In this document: positions 1 through 13,177 of the stretch, piece after piece
Layout: the number at the start of each line of letters is the position of its first letter
Numbering within the stretch: the stretch's first letter is position 1
Assembly: GCA_019095985.1 (NCBI GenBank)
Contig: CM032669.1
Location: 8,485,483 to 8,549,482, forward strand
Origin: Streblospio benedicti
Lineage: Eukaryota; Annelida; Polychaeta; Spionida; Spionidae
Reading direction: 5' to 3'
Length of the DNA stretch: 64,000 nucleotides
Notes under the pieces: model-generated
Seen by the model: the letters and a program-made list of their open reading frames with translations, nothing else
Database searches by the model: none
What the model was told of the DNA's origin: nothing
Made by a program: the position numbers and the translations under genes

Positions 1-488
1 TACCTGTGGATAATATGGTCAGTGTATTTTCCCAGAGACCTTCCCTTTTGAGGTAGTCAGTGATATTTCTTACAGATCCATCCATGCATGACGTCATTCC
101 TAAATCATATTATTATGAGAACAATAGTAATACATGAACAGGATAGATATTTTTGTAAGTAATAACTACAACATATTGCAATATACGTTTACATTGTCCA
201 GTGACTTTCAACATAATAATAACATCTATATATCAATACGCTACTAGTACTATTCTGCATGTTTTCTGGAGAAGTCGTTCCAAACATAACAAGCTGGGAG
301 ACGGTAGAGATGCATGGCACTGGGTAGATGTACAAACTTATGTTTTTGATGCTATTGACAAATTTATAATATTGATTGCGGATAATGGGCGCAATCTTTG
401 GAGTTAGCTTGCATGTTCTGGGTATATGGGTTTGTTAGGGTGCTTGCAAGATGGGTGGTGGTGCTCTCAGGATATGCGCAAGTGCTAT
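1..488. other. Non-coding flank before the LTR element
   Basis: AT-rich host DNA. The only open frame is short (201-407), low in complexity and resembles no family I know. I see no gene, repeat or RNA that can be supported here. Its last bases (CTAT, 485-488) form the left target-site duplication of the LTR element that follows. Confidence 0.5.
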
Positions 489-1108
489 TGTAACGAAACT
501 AGTTCTCAGTAGGTCTCCAGTGCGCGAGGTTGCAGCAACCTCGCAGAGTATAAAGTAGTTGTATGTAAGTTGCACTGGACTAGGTATATTATCCCCTTTG
601 TTACACACACCTTGTTGTTATGCCTTCTTAAGCCCACTGTAGGATTAAGGACTCAGTACACTACAGTACTGAGACTTGGCCATTAGGGCCTCAGTTTCCT
701 TTGTAGACGCTAGTTGGATAGTACGTAGGGCTGGTAACCTATTCCTTTGGGGATAGGCCTTCTTTACTTATCTGACGGGGCTAGCCGGTGGCGAACCCCC
801 CTCCTCCCCCACCTGGGACCGCGCATGTCAGGGATGCCCTGGTGCGTGTCAGCACTGTCCCCCCCTTCCGTGTGGGTGCCCGTTGTGAAACCCGGCTTGT
901 TAGTCACCAGGCATTCGCCCAGTATGCTAGACGGTGGCCTGTACATGGGGTACCAGTTAACACAACGAGGAGTAGTAAGGGAACCAACATCGTCTAGGAG
1001 TCAGCCGTCCGTCGCGCGTCCGAGCTTTGGGCTCGTGGCGTCGTGAATCAGCACAGAGCGTGACCCAGTCATCAAGCTGGGTACGCTACCGACTCCACTT
1101 TGTTTACA
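489..1108 (+). repeat. 5' LTR of the Ty3/gypsy fossil
   Basis: About 620 bp, TG...CA. It matches 13178-13719 closely at both ends. A stretch of about 150 bp in the middle (roughly 720-865) differs from the corresponding, shorter part of the 3' LTR. The sequence GAGTATAAAG near 547 may be the LTR's TATA element. Confidence 0.9.
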
Positions 1109-1110
1109 GT

Positions 1111-1130
1111 TTGGTGCCATGACCAGGATC
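1111..1130 (+). other. Putative tRNA primer-binding site
   Basis: It starts with TTGG two or three bases after the CA end of the 5' LTR, which is the usual place for the tRNA primer site of LTR elements. The matching tRNA cannot be named from the sequence alone. Confidence 0.5.
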
Positions 1131-1451
1131 TCGCGACGGTACACGCATATGGGGCGCGATACGAATGTGAGATCCAGTCACCATGTCCAACCCACGACGT
1201 TCAGAGGGGTGGTTTGCGGGAATCGCGAACACTCTATCCACCGCGAAGCTAGCCTGGAGTGGTCCCAGGGGCGATGATGCCCAGTTGCCCGCCACACTGT
1301 GTCGGAAGGGGAGCGAGAGGTCACGTACCGCGCCGAGGAGCAAGCAAGGAAACGCAAGGCTGCGAAGAAAGCTCGCCGACCGCTGAGTGAGGTTGAGCTC
1401 TCACAATGAACGACACGCAGTCGCAATGCCCTGACCTTGAAATAGAGTGGT

Positions 1452-3453
1452 ATGACGGGTGGGGTGCAGGCAGATCCTCCGATCTGTACTGTTTCCCTAC
1501 TGCAGCTACAGCCACAGGCCGGGACATTGACATCAACGGCTATAGAAGACCCCGTGCTGACGCAGTCTGACACGGGGAAGAAGTCTCTGATGGACGTCGA
1601 CGGGACATCTGAGAAGAAAACGGGTGTGGATCTCCAAGAGGGAGAGGAAACCGCCAGCCAGGCCAGTGAGGAAACGGAGGTGCTCGGGGATGCCGCGCCT
1701 GCTGGTGAGAACCAGCGACACACTAGAACCGGCTATCAACCGGATTCCGACTCGCAAGAGTTAGGGGTTACGGGGGCTTGGGGGAACTCCGACACCGAAG
1801 ACGAAAAGAAGGTGGCGCCAGCCAAGAAGTGGCAGGGTGACATGTCTGGGTCGGTTAAAACGAACCAAGGGCGCATCGAGGACGACGAAAGTAGGGCGAC
1901 AAAAATCGAGCGTCCTTACAGTGAGTACAAGGAAAACAGCATTGGGGAGGGCTCGCTAGAGTACCTCCGGGCTGCACATCAGTTGGGGCTTCGTGAGATG
2001 AAGTGGAACCATCTCTGCCGCTTGGAGGAATCGCAGAAGTTCATGGGAGGCGCCGTAGAATGCTTACTACTCCTGGGGCCGGTCTGCAACTTTCCTCCGG
2101 GAACAAAAGCAGGACTTCCGCTGCGGTGGGTGGGGGAGTGCGACTCCCACGCCTACGATCTGACACTCAGGACAGCCGAGAGGGTGCTTCTCGAAGTGTT
2201 GCAGAATAACAGCACCGCCATTCGCAATAAAATTGCGGAGACAGGACGCAATGGTGCGAATGAAATGAGAAAAGAGTGGAAGGAAATCTTGGACGGGGCG
2301 TTAGTCCCGGGCCAAGAGGAGCAGCGGGCAGAGCTCTGGAGGCGTATGACGCGACAGATCACCGACTGGGAAGTCGAGTTTATCCCCCATTACCTGGTGC
2401 AGTCCAAAACGTGGAACGAAATGAATGACGAGAGCGAGGCGGAGGCAGCCTGAGCGGAGAGGGCAAAACTGCGGTATCACACTCGCCACCGACACACGAA
2501 GAAAGGCCGACCTAATCACCGTTCGCCTTCGGGCTGGGCGGTGAAAGAGGATCGGTCCGCTATTCCTTAGCCACCACGCGAGCAGAAGAAGTGGGAGCAG
2601 GACGCGGCTAGTCCACCTCTCCTTCCGCCTCAGGGGAAAGGCCGGGACCCTAACACTGGTGCACCAAGCGAGCGGGGGACTGAAACACCCCCGCCACTAC
2701 CTTTTAAGCCACGGATACGCGATGCCTTCAACAATCTAGACTCTTTAAATGCCGAGATTTCAAGACTCGAAGCCGGTAGCGAAGAAGAGAAGCATCTGCG
2801 GGCACGAATCGCAGAGCTGCAGGGATTAAGGTCCGCCAGCATGGGCGCTAGCCCAATCCGGGGTCGACCCGCATCCACCCCTGTCGGTGCCTCGCAAAAG
2901 ACCTCGACAGAAGACAGCCAACAGCATGGGGGTGCCCGGCCGCGCCAGTGCGCGGTCGAGGTACACCTCACCAGGGATGAATCCACGTCGATGAGTGGCG
3001 ACCCGGAAGCAATGCAACAAAGAGTCGGTCCGTGACTTCATCGGTCAGCTAATGTCTCTGGCGCGGAAGGCGTATGGGAAGGACAATCACCGCAGAGAGT
3101 CGGCCGTATTGAAACAGCTTGAGTTGGGGTTAAACTCCGCTTCGCTTCGGCAAAGGTACAACAAGGTCATGATGTATCCTGAATCGGATTTAGCCATATT
3201 GACCCAGGAACTGGTTAGGCGCGAGTCGCGTGATGACCCGACTAACTACAAGGCAAACATCGTACGCGAGAAGGAAGAAGCGAACACGAAGAAGCCCAAT
3301 CACCCGTCCACGGAGACTGTGGTGAAGCAGGTGCTAGCTGTACAAAGTGAGCAGGAGAAGCAGAAGTCGGAATCGGGCAAAGGGACCGAGACCACTGCAG
3401 CAATGTCGGGTTCTGGACACGGAAACCCGCCAAACCGGCGTCAGCAACAATGA
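1452..3453 (+). mobile_element. Gag-like region of the Ty3/gypsy fossil
   Basis: This is the first long coding region after the primer-binding site. It is rich in charged residues (Glu, Lys, Arg), has coiled-coil-like stretches and lies before the protease region, where gag is expected. The later part (about 2995-3450) looks like the C-terminal half of a retrotransposon capsid region, with a QxL..L.L....LR pattern. Assignment rests mainly on position. The region is broken and is treated as a fossil. Confidence 0.6.
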
Positions 3454-4492
3454 GGGAGTCAGCGCGGGTTAGCTAACGTAGAGTGTTGGCATTGTGGTCA
3501 GAAGGGCCACATCCGCACGAGGCTTTAAGGCAACCCCCGAACAGATCGCCGAGTGGCAATCGGCGTCCTCCAATCGCGCGGCCAAGAAGAAGCCGTACAA
3601 CAACATCAGCAAGAATTCGGTCCAGAACACGAGTTCTGGGGCCACCACGACGCAGGAGGGAAAGGAGTAGGCAGGGGAGCTGAGTCGCGAGCTTCCCCTG
3701 CCGCTGATACGAGTGACAACCATCCTCAGAGGTCTACCGCAGATGATGGGGAGCTACTAGCCGGGGTGAATTTTATCGGGCGTCCAGTGCATGGGCGTAC
3801 AGTGTCGGGTTCGGGAGGTGAAGGGTTCGCCACTAACGGCGGCATTTCACCGTCCATGAGAGCATCACAGGACCCGGGGGGTCGGCCTCCGGGTTCGCTC
3901 GGCCGAGGCATTCGAGGAAGATGTGTTTGTCACGAGGTTTGGTCAAGTGGCTCGCCGCGACCGCCGGATTCTCGGGACCGGGCTTATTTCACACCTGGGA
4001 GGGACAGGCAGGATGCAGGGAGCAGCAAGCCGGACGAGAGTCTCAGTGCGACCACATCGCTGCGTCGCTTCTGAGTGCAGTCGAAGGGACTTACAAGAGT
4101 GTTGCACTAATTTAGTAGCGACTGGACGACAGTTTGGTAGCACATGCAGGAAACAGCCAGACGCAGAGACAAAAGCTTTGCTTCCCGGGGGCCGTGAGAT
4201 CGCACCGAAAGGGGTGTGGAGATGGGGGGTGAGTCGCGGAACACCCTTCGATGGACCGTGGACAGAAGCTGTCATCCCATGGCTCGCTTAACGCCGATCC
4301 AACATCAACAGTGCACTCTAGCAGTAGACGAGGGCCACTGTCCCACCTCTTCGCCAGGTGGGCCGCGCGATTCGTTGGTTTGCGTTGGGGGAGAGGCGTA
4401 TCAGTGTCTGCCAGCAGGAGAAGACATCGCGCATGTGTGCAAAGCGATGGCCTCGCCAGAGGCCACTCTCGTATGTAGGTGTCGTGTAGATC

Positions 4493-4942
4493 TTGGGGGT
4501 CTGCACTTGCGACGTGCCTAGATACGGGGGCCACCTTCAGCCTACTTTCGAAACGCCGTGTATTCAAGATTACAAGAGCAGCTGCCGCCACTACAACCAG
4601 CGAAACCTCATGCTCACAGGGGCTGGGGGAGAGTCGCTCGACATGAAGGGGCAGTGCCAAGTCGACCTGTTATTGGCAGGGGCGACGTATCCACAAACAG
4701 TGTATGTCAGGCGATTAGAAGGTCTCGACCTTCTGCTCGGCATGGACTTCCTCGCTACATATGAAGTTGAATTGAACTGTGGGGCACGGACAGTGCGAAT
4801 TGGCGCCGACGAGATACCGTTCGGAAGAGCGCTGAAGGTAGAGAGCAACGACCTGGTGCGAATGGACAAGACCGCGCGAATTAGCTCACTTAGCGTGCAG
4901 CTGGTGTCTTGCCATCTGCCGGATCTCTCAGGGCGGACGTGA
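4493..4942 (+). mobile_element. Aspartic-protease region of the Ty3/gypsy fossil
   Basis: It contains the LLLGMDFL motif followed by a beta-strand pattern (the C-terminal 'GxDFL' landmark of retropepsin-like proteases in Ty3/gypsy elements). It sits between the gag-like and RT regions. Fossil. Confidence 0.7.
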
Positions 4943-5389
4943 AGTACTGGTAGAAGGGGTTGCTAATTTGGGCGATCTTTTTCATCGTGCCGCCGCTGGA
5001 AATCGCCGAGGAGGACGGAAGTATTCCGCACGAGAATCAGGGAACGTTGTTCCGTGAACTAAAAAGAAAGATTTGGTCGTGGCCAAAATCACCGACCTGC
5101 CAACCACGGATGCGGAGCGCCTGGATGACACCTAATCACCCTTTTGGCAAGGGTGAGAGTCCCTCTGCCTGGCGAATATGGCAGATAGCCCCCCCAAGTG
5201 GCGAGTGTCAATGCTGTAGGAGCAGGACACAGGAGTGAATGGACCAGCCGGCAGTTGATCCCAGAGAGTATGGGTCTTGAGTCCTCTCTGATCAAGAGCG
5301 ACTGTAAGTTGTACTTGGCGGAAGAAGCTCCGGCAAGACTGTCAGCTGAGCCCACTACTGCATGCTACTGGCCGAGGGAGAATTAGCGC

Positions 5390-6760
5390 CAGATGAGATC
5401 GCCAAGGTTGAGGCCCTGGTGATGGAATACAGGGACATATTCATGGGACCCGGGATCCCCGGGCTCCACGGATTTGATCCACCACAAAATCGACACGGAG
5501 ACGCGACGCAGATCAAGCAAAACTACTTTCGCCACTCACAGAAGGAGCGCAGAGTATGTCGACGTGGAGCTGGATAAAATGTTGGAGAGCGGAGTTATCC
5601 GCCCTTCCAAGTCGCCGTGGGGGGGCACCGGTAGTCCTGGTCCGCAAGAAGTCGGGAGAGCTGTGATTTTGTATTGATTTCCGCAGGCTGAATGAAGTTA
5701 CCGGAAAGAAAGCCTACCCGCTACCACGTGTCGAAGAATGCTTGGACGCCCTTGAGGGGTCTAAGTACTTCAGTACGCTTGATCTCACGAGCGGTTATTG
5801 GCAGATTGCCATGGACCCGAAGACGCGGAAAAAGACAGCTTTCGTGACACATCGTGGCCTTCGGGCCTTTGAAACGCACTGGCGACTTTTTGTCGCCTCA
5901 TGGAGATGGTCCTCGCTGAAATCGTGTGGAGCCAATGCCCCGTGTATCAATGACATCCTCACCTTCGGGCGGATCTCGGATCTCGGGTCGTGGTTGCTGA
6001 ACCTCCGCGCAGTTTTCGAGAAACTACGACACAAGAACTTGAAACTGAAGTCCAGTAAATGCATGTTGTTTGCAACTAGTGTGGAATACTTGGGGCACGA
6101 AGGGACATCGATGGGATTCATCCCAGTCGCAGCAAAAATTCAGGCCCTACACGACTGGGTGGTGCCAAAGAATCTGAGCAAAACGCGAACATATCTGGGC
6201 TTTACTGGGTACTACCGTCGTTTCGCTCCAAATTACAGCAAGTGGGCTCACCCACTGACGGAGTTGACCAAGAAAGGGGTGTCGTTTAGATGGACCCCGA
6301 GCAGCAGGAAGCTTTTGAGAAGATTAAAGAATTTCTGGAGAAGCCCGCTTCTACTATCCGAAACCAGACACCACATTCCATTTGAAAGTGGATGCGAGTC
6401 TGTTCGCCATCGGCGGAACACTGGAGCAGGGAACAAGACGGGTGGTTCGCTCCGGCCGGCTTTGCCTCAAAGACGCTGTGTAAGAGTTGCCAGGCCTATT
6501 GTGCCACTAAGCGTGAATTTTATGCACTCGTGTTCTTCATGCGATACTTCCCAGACATCACCAGTGGCACGTTGGTCGTCATATGGACCGACCATACAGC
6601 ACTCACATGGGTTCAGCAGTATCATCAATCTGACAACATGTATATCGGTGGATTGTTGAGATGGGCTGGTACAAGCCATGGAAAATACGCCACGCCGGGG
6701 AAACTCAACGTGGTTGCCGACACCTTGTCGCCAAGCAGAACTGCCCCCGAAGGAAAGAGG
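5390..6760 (+). mobile_element. Reverse transcriptase and RNase H region of the Ty3/gypsy fossil
   Basis: RT landmarks are clear: YPLPRVEECLDAL, then STLDLTSGYWQI, then KTAFVTHRGL, and later the LGFTGYYRRF connection typical of Ty3/gypsy. The RNase H region follows, with a YCATKREFYALVFF stretch and WTDHTALTW. Order and motifs are typical of Ty3/gypsy. The region is broken in several places. Confidence 0.9.
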
Positions 6761-7299
6761 TGTTTTGCAAACACAAAACCATGCGAATTTAGGGAGTGCC
6801 CCCGATTGCTTGTTTTCACAAGAAAAAAGATGGAGAAATGTCGGAACACCGACTCAGACGACTGAAGAAAACCAGAGGGTATCACCTCCTGCATCAACAC
6901 CTCGCTGGTCAACACAGTCACGCTGCCCAAACCTAAATGGGAATTCAATATAACATTGATTCTGACGATGACGATGAAGAACCCGAATTGGTGGATGGGG
7001 TAGACTTTAACGCTTATCTCACCCAATCGACTTTTTCGAAACCGCACACACCTGACCTTCGAAAGATGCGGAGGATGCTATCAATTGGCGCGAGAGTATC
7101 GCGGTGAGAAGGTCAGCGTGACTGGCCAAGAAAAATGTCAAGGGGCAGCCCCCCGCACTACCTACTCATTGGTACGCAAGGAGTCGGATGAAGAGGTGCA
7201 GAGGAAGAAACAGCTGAGCCCGCCTATAGTGGGGCCAGTCAGTCTGTCAACGACGCTGAAAATCAGTGTCAGCAAGTGCTGAGTCACTTCTCTGCGGAG

Positions 7300-8490
7300 G
7301 AGAGTGGTGCGAGGCACAAGGGAGCGACCAGTTCCAACGAATCGTCGAATTGAAAGCAAAGTGGGGAAACGACCGCAACGTGCTGCCCTTCGCGCGGAGG
7401 AGGTGCAAAATGTATGACGCTGGTGGAGCGACATTATGTTAAAACACTACCACCAAGCAGAAACCAGAAGAGAAGCCCACTACCCCCTCGCCAGCGCTGC
7501 CTGGCGGAAAGCCGCCTGGCGGTTGAAATAGTAGTTTGGGTTACGAGCACGTCTTTGCTTTGCCTGGCCGGGGATGCACGAGGATGTGAAATGATGTGAC
7601 GCACGGTATTACATGTCAGCAATGCAAGTCGGGGATCTGGGGTGGTATGCGCCCCATGCAGCATGAATACGCCGGATTTCCACACGCAGGGTCGCAATTG
7701 ATTTGCAAGGCCCACTCCCCCCCAGACCAGCACGGGCATCGTTATGTCTGCGTGATTCAGGACTACTTCTCCAAACCAATGGAGTTGTATCCCCTACTAC
7801 GAAAAAAATGGAGGTAGTCATGTGCTCTTTAGGGAGTATATCGCACATGGCGGCAGGGAGGAGAGTTTGATAATCATCTTTGCGATGAGTTCAAGCTGTA
7901 TGGCATTGACAGATTCTAATGCTCCGTTGAGCAACGGCATGGTAGAAAAGAGCAACAAAACCATCAAAGCTATCCTGCGAGCGTTGAACGCTCACGAGAG
8001 AGAAAATTGGGACGAGATGCTGCCGTGTGTCTTTATGGCATATAATGCAACGCCCCACTCGAGTACGGGGTTCACTTCACAGCGATTGTTTTACAGTCAA
8101 TGCGGATCCATTACTTCCCGTGGATTTAATGTATGGGTGTGATGACAGGGCAGTGCCTCAGTGCTACTCGTTCTACGTCTTTCATCAGAGGAATCTTGCA
8201 ATGCAGACAGCGGAAGTTGTTCGCGAGGTTACTGGGCGAGCGGTGGAGGTTCAGATGGAACAACAGAAGAAGCGTACAGCGAAGCCGCGTCACTACCGGT
8301 GGGTGATCGCGTGTTGCTATTTCATCCTCCAAACAAGCGAGATGCTTCATGCGCAGCCATGGATTGGCCCCTTCAAAGTGATTGAAGTGGGTAGCGACAA
8401 CATTATCAAGATTCAGATGCACACTGACGTCCTGAGTAAAGCGGGGCGAGGCCGTAGACCAATCAAAAGAAAAGTGGGTTAGCACTAGGA
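7300..8490 (+). mobile_element. Integrase region of the Ty3/gypsy fossil
   Basis: The core is recognised by SNGMVEKSNKTIKAILR (the catalytic-Glu helix of gypsy integrases), followed by W.E.LP.V..AYN.T.H.STG. Downstream, a WIGPFKVIEV stretch matches the GPY/F module found at the C-terminal end of many Ty3/gypsy integrases. Fossil, broken. Confidence 0.85.
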
Positions 8491-8499
8491 ATGTTAAAC

Positions 8500-11400
8500 C
8501 CTTCATCGAGACAGAGGCGTGTGCCCTTGTGGTTATGTCTCCGCTGCACTCTTCATATTTGGAGGAGGTCGCTAGTGTAAACCGGCAATGCTTCTTTTTG
8601 AGTATTGGAGAGTCAACTACTAGACGGATCGCGGGGACGCTCAGTTTTATGGGAGGCGACCCAGCTTGGTGTTAAAGTTTCAATGGAAAACGTGACCCTC
8701 CTAATCTTCCCAGACCGTGGGCGTTTGTAATTTGAAACTTGGGGAGAGGGAGCGGGCGGGTGTCGTGAGGGGGGAATTCTACTGAACTGCGAGGAAATCT
8801 TGTGAGTTTGCAACAAGGGGAATCGCAACAGGAGTTAATAATTCAGCATACACCCACCAAATTTGTGTTGTGTTGGGTAAAGATGTAGCCGACGTAATTA
8901 AAGAAGAACCACCAATTGAAACAATACTCAGCAATGGCTAGTTGTAATAAAGTCAGTGTTGCTTGTAAAGGGCAAAATTGTAAGATTGTGGAATCGAAAA
9001 CAAAGGGACATGTCGCCTCGGTGGCCGAGGTGGTGGTGGGGAGTATCAACACCAATCAACCAGGTCGCAACCTCTCTCACAGTCGTGGCCAAAAACCCAG
9101 GGATAAGCGCAGTTAAGGTGTCACAGTATTGGCGGCGGTGTAGTTAGAACCCTCGTCACTATGGTAACATAGGTGGCGACGGTGGCGAGTTGGCGGCGGC
9201 GGCTAAATAATCCCTTCGCCGGGTGGCTGGGGAGGTGCGAGACAATTGCAGCCTCTCACAAAAACACGTGGTGCGCAAAGTACTGGAACGGTCAAAGGTC
9301 AAACACAATGCGGGACGGCTGCCGATTGGTTGTCCGCCCCGTAGAAGGCAAAGAGACCAGGGTACTATGTAGTATAGCCGGTATTTCGAAATCATCAGTC
9401 GATTGACTGGTGACAGTACAGTAAAGACGTGCAGACGGATTTGCTGTATTTGTTGCGCATTTTCACATTGTTGCGGATTTTGTCACTTCGATTTAATCTT
9501 GTTGCATTGCAGGTAGGATCCTGGGGATCTTCATCGGCACAGAAGACGGCGTAGGGGACTGGGGCAGTCATTATGGCTGGCCTAGGCCCTGATGGAGCAA
9601 CCAGGGGTGGGTCGCGACCCACTTCCACAACACGTGAAGAGGAGTCGGGGGCCGGCGATGTAGTCGACCTACCGATGGAAGGTGTACAGGAGGCTGATTG
9701 GGATGAGGTGCTTATGGCACGTATCACCGCCCTGACGCGTGGTTTGGAGGATCAGGGCAGTTTTGACTGTGCCTGACGACGAGGCTGCTTGCGGCGAGGA
9801 CGTCGACGCTGATTTGGGGAGGAAGAGCCTTCGTAGCTGGGCGGATGACGTGCAGCAGGCAGAGGAAGAGGAACAGGGGGGTGACTTTGCGTCCGCTTCA
9901 CCTAAGTCTGACGGGTCGAAATTAAGCCCCGCGGGTAATGGTGGGTGGCGCGAGACGTCGTTCTCCGTTGCCCGACTCCCGGTGGACAAACTCACGCACG
10001 AAGGCGTACGCCTTTTGTTCGTGGCATATCTAGAAGCTGGAATGAGGTGTCCAGTCGCGGGATGCGAGCCTTGGGCAGCACTGGATGCAGACAACAAGTT
10101 TGCTCTGCCTCAACCACAAGCCATGCTCACTCGGGATCGTCTACATTTGGTCAGGAGACCCGATAACTGCGCGAAGCTGGACACGACACTTGTGTGTGCA
10201 CCGCATACTCAGTCTCAAAGGGAGCATGGATGGGATGGGTTTGAGGGCGTTATTGAGCACTGGGCCCATTTCCACATGAAGGGGGGATGTTGTTTCTCAT
10301 TCCCTTGCTGCAGCGGAATGGCGGTGGAGATGCTGCCGTCTACTTGTCAGAACGCAATGTTTCCGTCTCTGACAGCAGCCGTCCAGCATATGCTCGCCGA
10401 ACACATGAACAAGGTCGACGTAAAGAAGGCATAACTTTTGGAGGCGCGCGAAAAAGCTCGTCAGCGGTCCAAGAATAAGGATGCCAAGAGTGAGGAGGAC
10501 GACGAGGATTGCTGGTTGGGGGACATTAGTTCACCCCGCTCAGTCGCTCAGCAACTCGTGCTCGAATTCATGGTCATTTACGTGTCCCATGTCGGGCTCC
10601 CTCAAGTCATCGGCCGAAAGAAGTGGTTTCCCGATGCAAAACTGGCCCGTGTGATCGTGGGATTCCATCTCTGCGACTCTGGGAATGGCTCAGGTTGTGC
10701 TGAGAAGATTTCGCCTGGTGGACGTCTGTTCTCAGCTCGTACGCGGTGAAAGTCCCTAAAGGGCCGAGCCGGTACAGCGATATGGCAGCGTCCCAGCCGG
10801 TGCGCACTAACAAGGCGGCTTCTCTACCAAAGATCCCGCAAAAGAAGGCCGCTGCGTCCCGATCGGGACACCCGATAGCCTGTGTCCGCACCGTGCCTGC
10901 GCTGCACAGTGTGATGCAGGCTCTTTCAAGTCGGGCACGCTGCCTAGACCCCGCCGAGGCTCCAAACGAAGGAGTCCACAGCAGAAGAAGACTCCTTGGT
11001 CTTGATCAACAGCTCCTCAGCAGACCAAGAGTATCCAACCGGTACAGGCACCGCCCCCTCCCCATCGCGCATGTCCCGGCCGGGTCAGCAATGGGCGAGG
11101 CTGGAAAGAGCCAGCAACAACGCTCGCTCAGATTCAGTGAGCATCAACCCCGACAGCCCGGGGAGGAAGCCCTCCATCGCAGGGTCCCCTGCGCCACGAT
11201 CGGGACACATGGATAGGTCGTCCCCAAAAGGCCGAGGAGGAATTGGTGGCTCTTCCTAATGGGCACGCTGCCCTAGACAAGGAGTTGTGGGAGTCCAAAT
11301 GGCCTCGAGATCGCGTTGGTCTTGGATCAGCAGATCCTCACACCAAGTGTGGAGATCAACAGGGTCGAACTGGCATGCTCGCCGAAAACGACGCAGGCGG

Positions 11401-13165
11401 TGGAGGGCTGTCGTGAAACATACCAACAACTTACTGCGGCAGTTTTCCTGGAACTCAAATTCATGAGCCACACCAATGGCGTCCCGAACTGGCGTCATTG
11501 AAGCATCACGTGATTCAAAGGGATCTTGCGTGAGCCGACATGTAAGCCAGCTGCAGTGCCAGGGCACTCCTTTCGGGCATCACACCGACTTTCGGCAGCG
11601 GATTGGCTGAAATGATCAGTGTGGGAGATCACCAATGCGGCCAAGTGACATGCTCACCGCACACAAGAAGGCTGTTCCATGGATTGATGTTTGGCTGTCT
11701 ACAATGTGTACGGCAACATTGGTTGCTGATCCTCGAGGACTTCATGCGGCAGACCTTAGCCCCTCATCTTCCCTGCATCGCTTCCAAAGAGATCTCTCTA
11801 GCCGACAAACTTTGCAGTTGCCAGAGCACTCCTCTTCCTGTTCCTGGTCAAAAGCTGACGCTCAACTGTGGCAAGAGTTGGCGCTTGCACAACAAGAGGC
11901 CAAGTTGAACAAGGAGTTCGCGCAACAACGGACAGCCGACATGGATGGATGCATCGTCGGGGGAAGAATGCAGACAACATTTTTTCGGGAGTTGTCGCTC
12001 TCTCCACCTTCCTGCAGATTCGTCCAAAGGAGAGTGCAGTAAAGGGATCTTTCAGTCTACAGGTGACACTACAATCTGCCGCCCTGGAACAAGAGCTGGA
12101 CGATTGCTATGATCGGTTCCAGAGCATCGGTGATGCATCGGACTCCGTCAAGATGAGAAGGAGGTTTGAGGGCAGATTACGTCAGTCACTAAAAGAGGCC
12201 TGACCTCGCGACCTTCTCTCAGTTTGTCCTGGGAGTCGTTCGTCCCACTCCGTTGCAAGCGTGGACATGGCGTCCGACACCGGGTCAAACTGTCAACGTG
12301 TCAGGAAGCGACAAAGATCCCAAACTAAACCCACCCAGTGAAGGAATCTGTTCCATGGGCATCCGGTGGCAAAAGGCTCGTTCCTCCAAGAGCAGCGGTT
12401 CCAAGTCTGGGACACTGCTGGCTAAGAAGTAGGAAGCGCCGGGTGGGAGAGAGCATATCAAGCCGACCAACGGGTTGATGGTGGTGTGCTCAGACGTCAA
12501 GTAGGCAGCACCCTTGAGTGTTGGCTGGGTTTGCCCAGCAACGCCGGACGCGGTGCGGCAAAATCTTGGTGGCTGGGACACCAAGGGAGTAAGGGTCGTC
12601 CTTACAGGCGGTGGGCCAGTTACCACCCCGTCTGTAGGAGTTGGGCTTTTGAGTCCAAGGGCGATCCGACCCACAGTGGTTTTCGTATCACTTGCCGTTG
12701 GCTAATCATACTCTACACGGTGCACCATCTGACATCGTAGCCGGCGGCCCCTCCATGTAGTTTGGCCCATTTCTTGTGTAAGGCCCTCTTCTAAATTTCC
12801 CGTTCCGTTTTGATTAATAAGTTGCGGGTCCTGTTACCCCCTCCTATATTCTAACGGTGTCCACAGTCCTGCTGCGTTTCACTTATACATCAGGTGGACG
12901 TTGGGGGAGTGTTTTTGCTTTTGTATATTTTCAGGTGCTTGGGCGTGGCAAGTGTGAAACCCGGCCTTGTTGTCGCTGTAGCGTCAGCTCGCGGACGTAA
13001 ATGCATGATCGTGAGGTCCCGAACAATGGAGTGATTGGAGAGGATGTGGTCGTGCCCGAGTGCCGCCCGTGCGTGTACACTTTGGATACTTTTCACTGTT
13101 TCGTTTAATGTGTAGCTCCCATGCAGGTAGGCTATACCCGTATAAGCAGTGTAGTCCTCATGGGA
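8500..13165 (+). mobile_element. Long unassigned 3' region of the Ty3/gypsy fossil
   Basis: About 4.6 kb separates integrase from the 3' LTR. It stays GC-rich like the rest of the element, so it appears to belong to it. One open stretch of about 230 codons (9739-10434) is rich in Cys and His, with CPVAGC near its middle and a Cys...His...His arrangement near its end that could suggest a zinc-binding fold. I do not recognise the family. No envelope features (signal peptide, fusion peptide, transmembrane anchor) were seen. It could be an extra element gene, captured host sequence, or a nested insertion too decayed to see. Confidence 0.5.
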
Positions 13166-13177
13166 TCTGGGGGAGTG
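13158..13177 (+). other. Purine-rich tract before the 3' LTR
   Basis: A G-rich purine run (GGGATCTGGGGGAG) ends directly at the TG start of the 3' LTR. This is the expected polypurine tract position for plus-strand priming. Confidence 0.6.

Noticed and set aside
1178-1723. Long minus-strand open frame across the start of the LTR element interior
   Set aside because: It overlaps the gag-like region in the opposite direction, has Ser/Arg/Pro-rich composition typical of antisense reading of GC-rich DNA, and matches no family.
9739-10434. Considered as an envelope gene of the LTR element
   Set aside because: No signal peptide, fusion peptide or membrane anchor is visible. The Cys/His pattern does not match envelope proteins I know.
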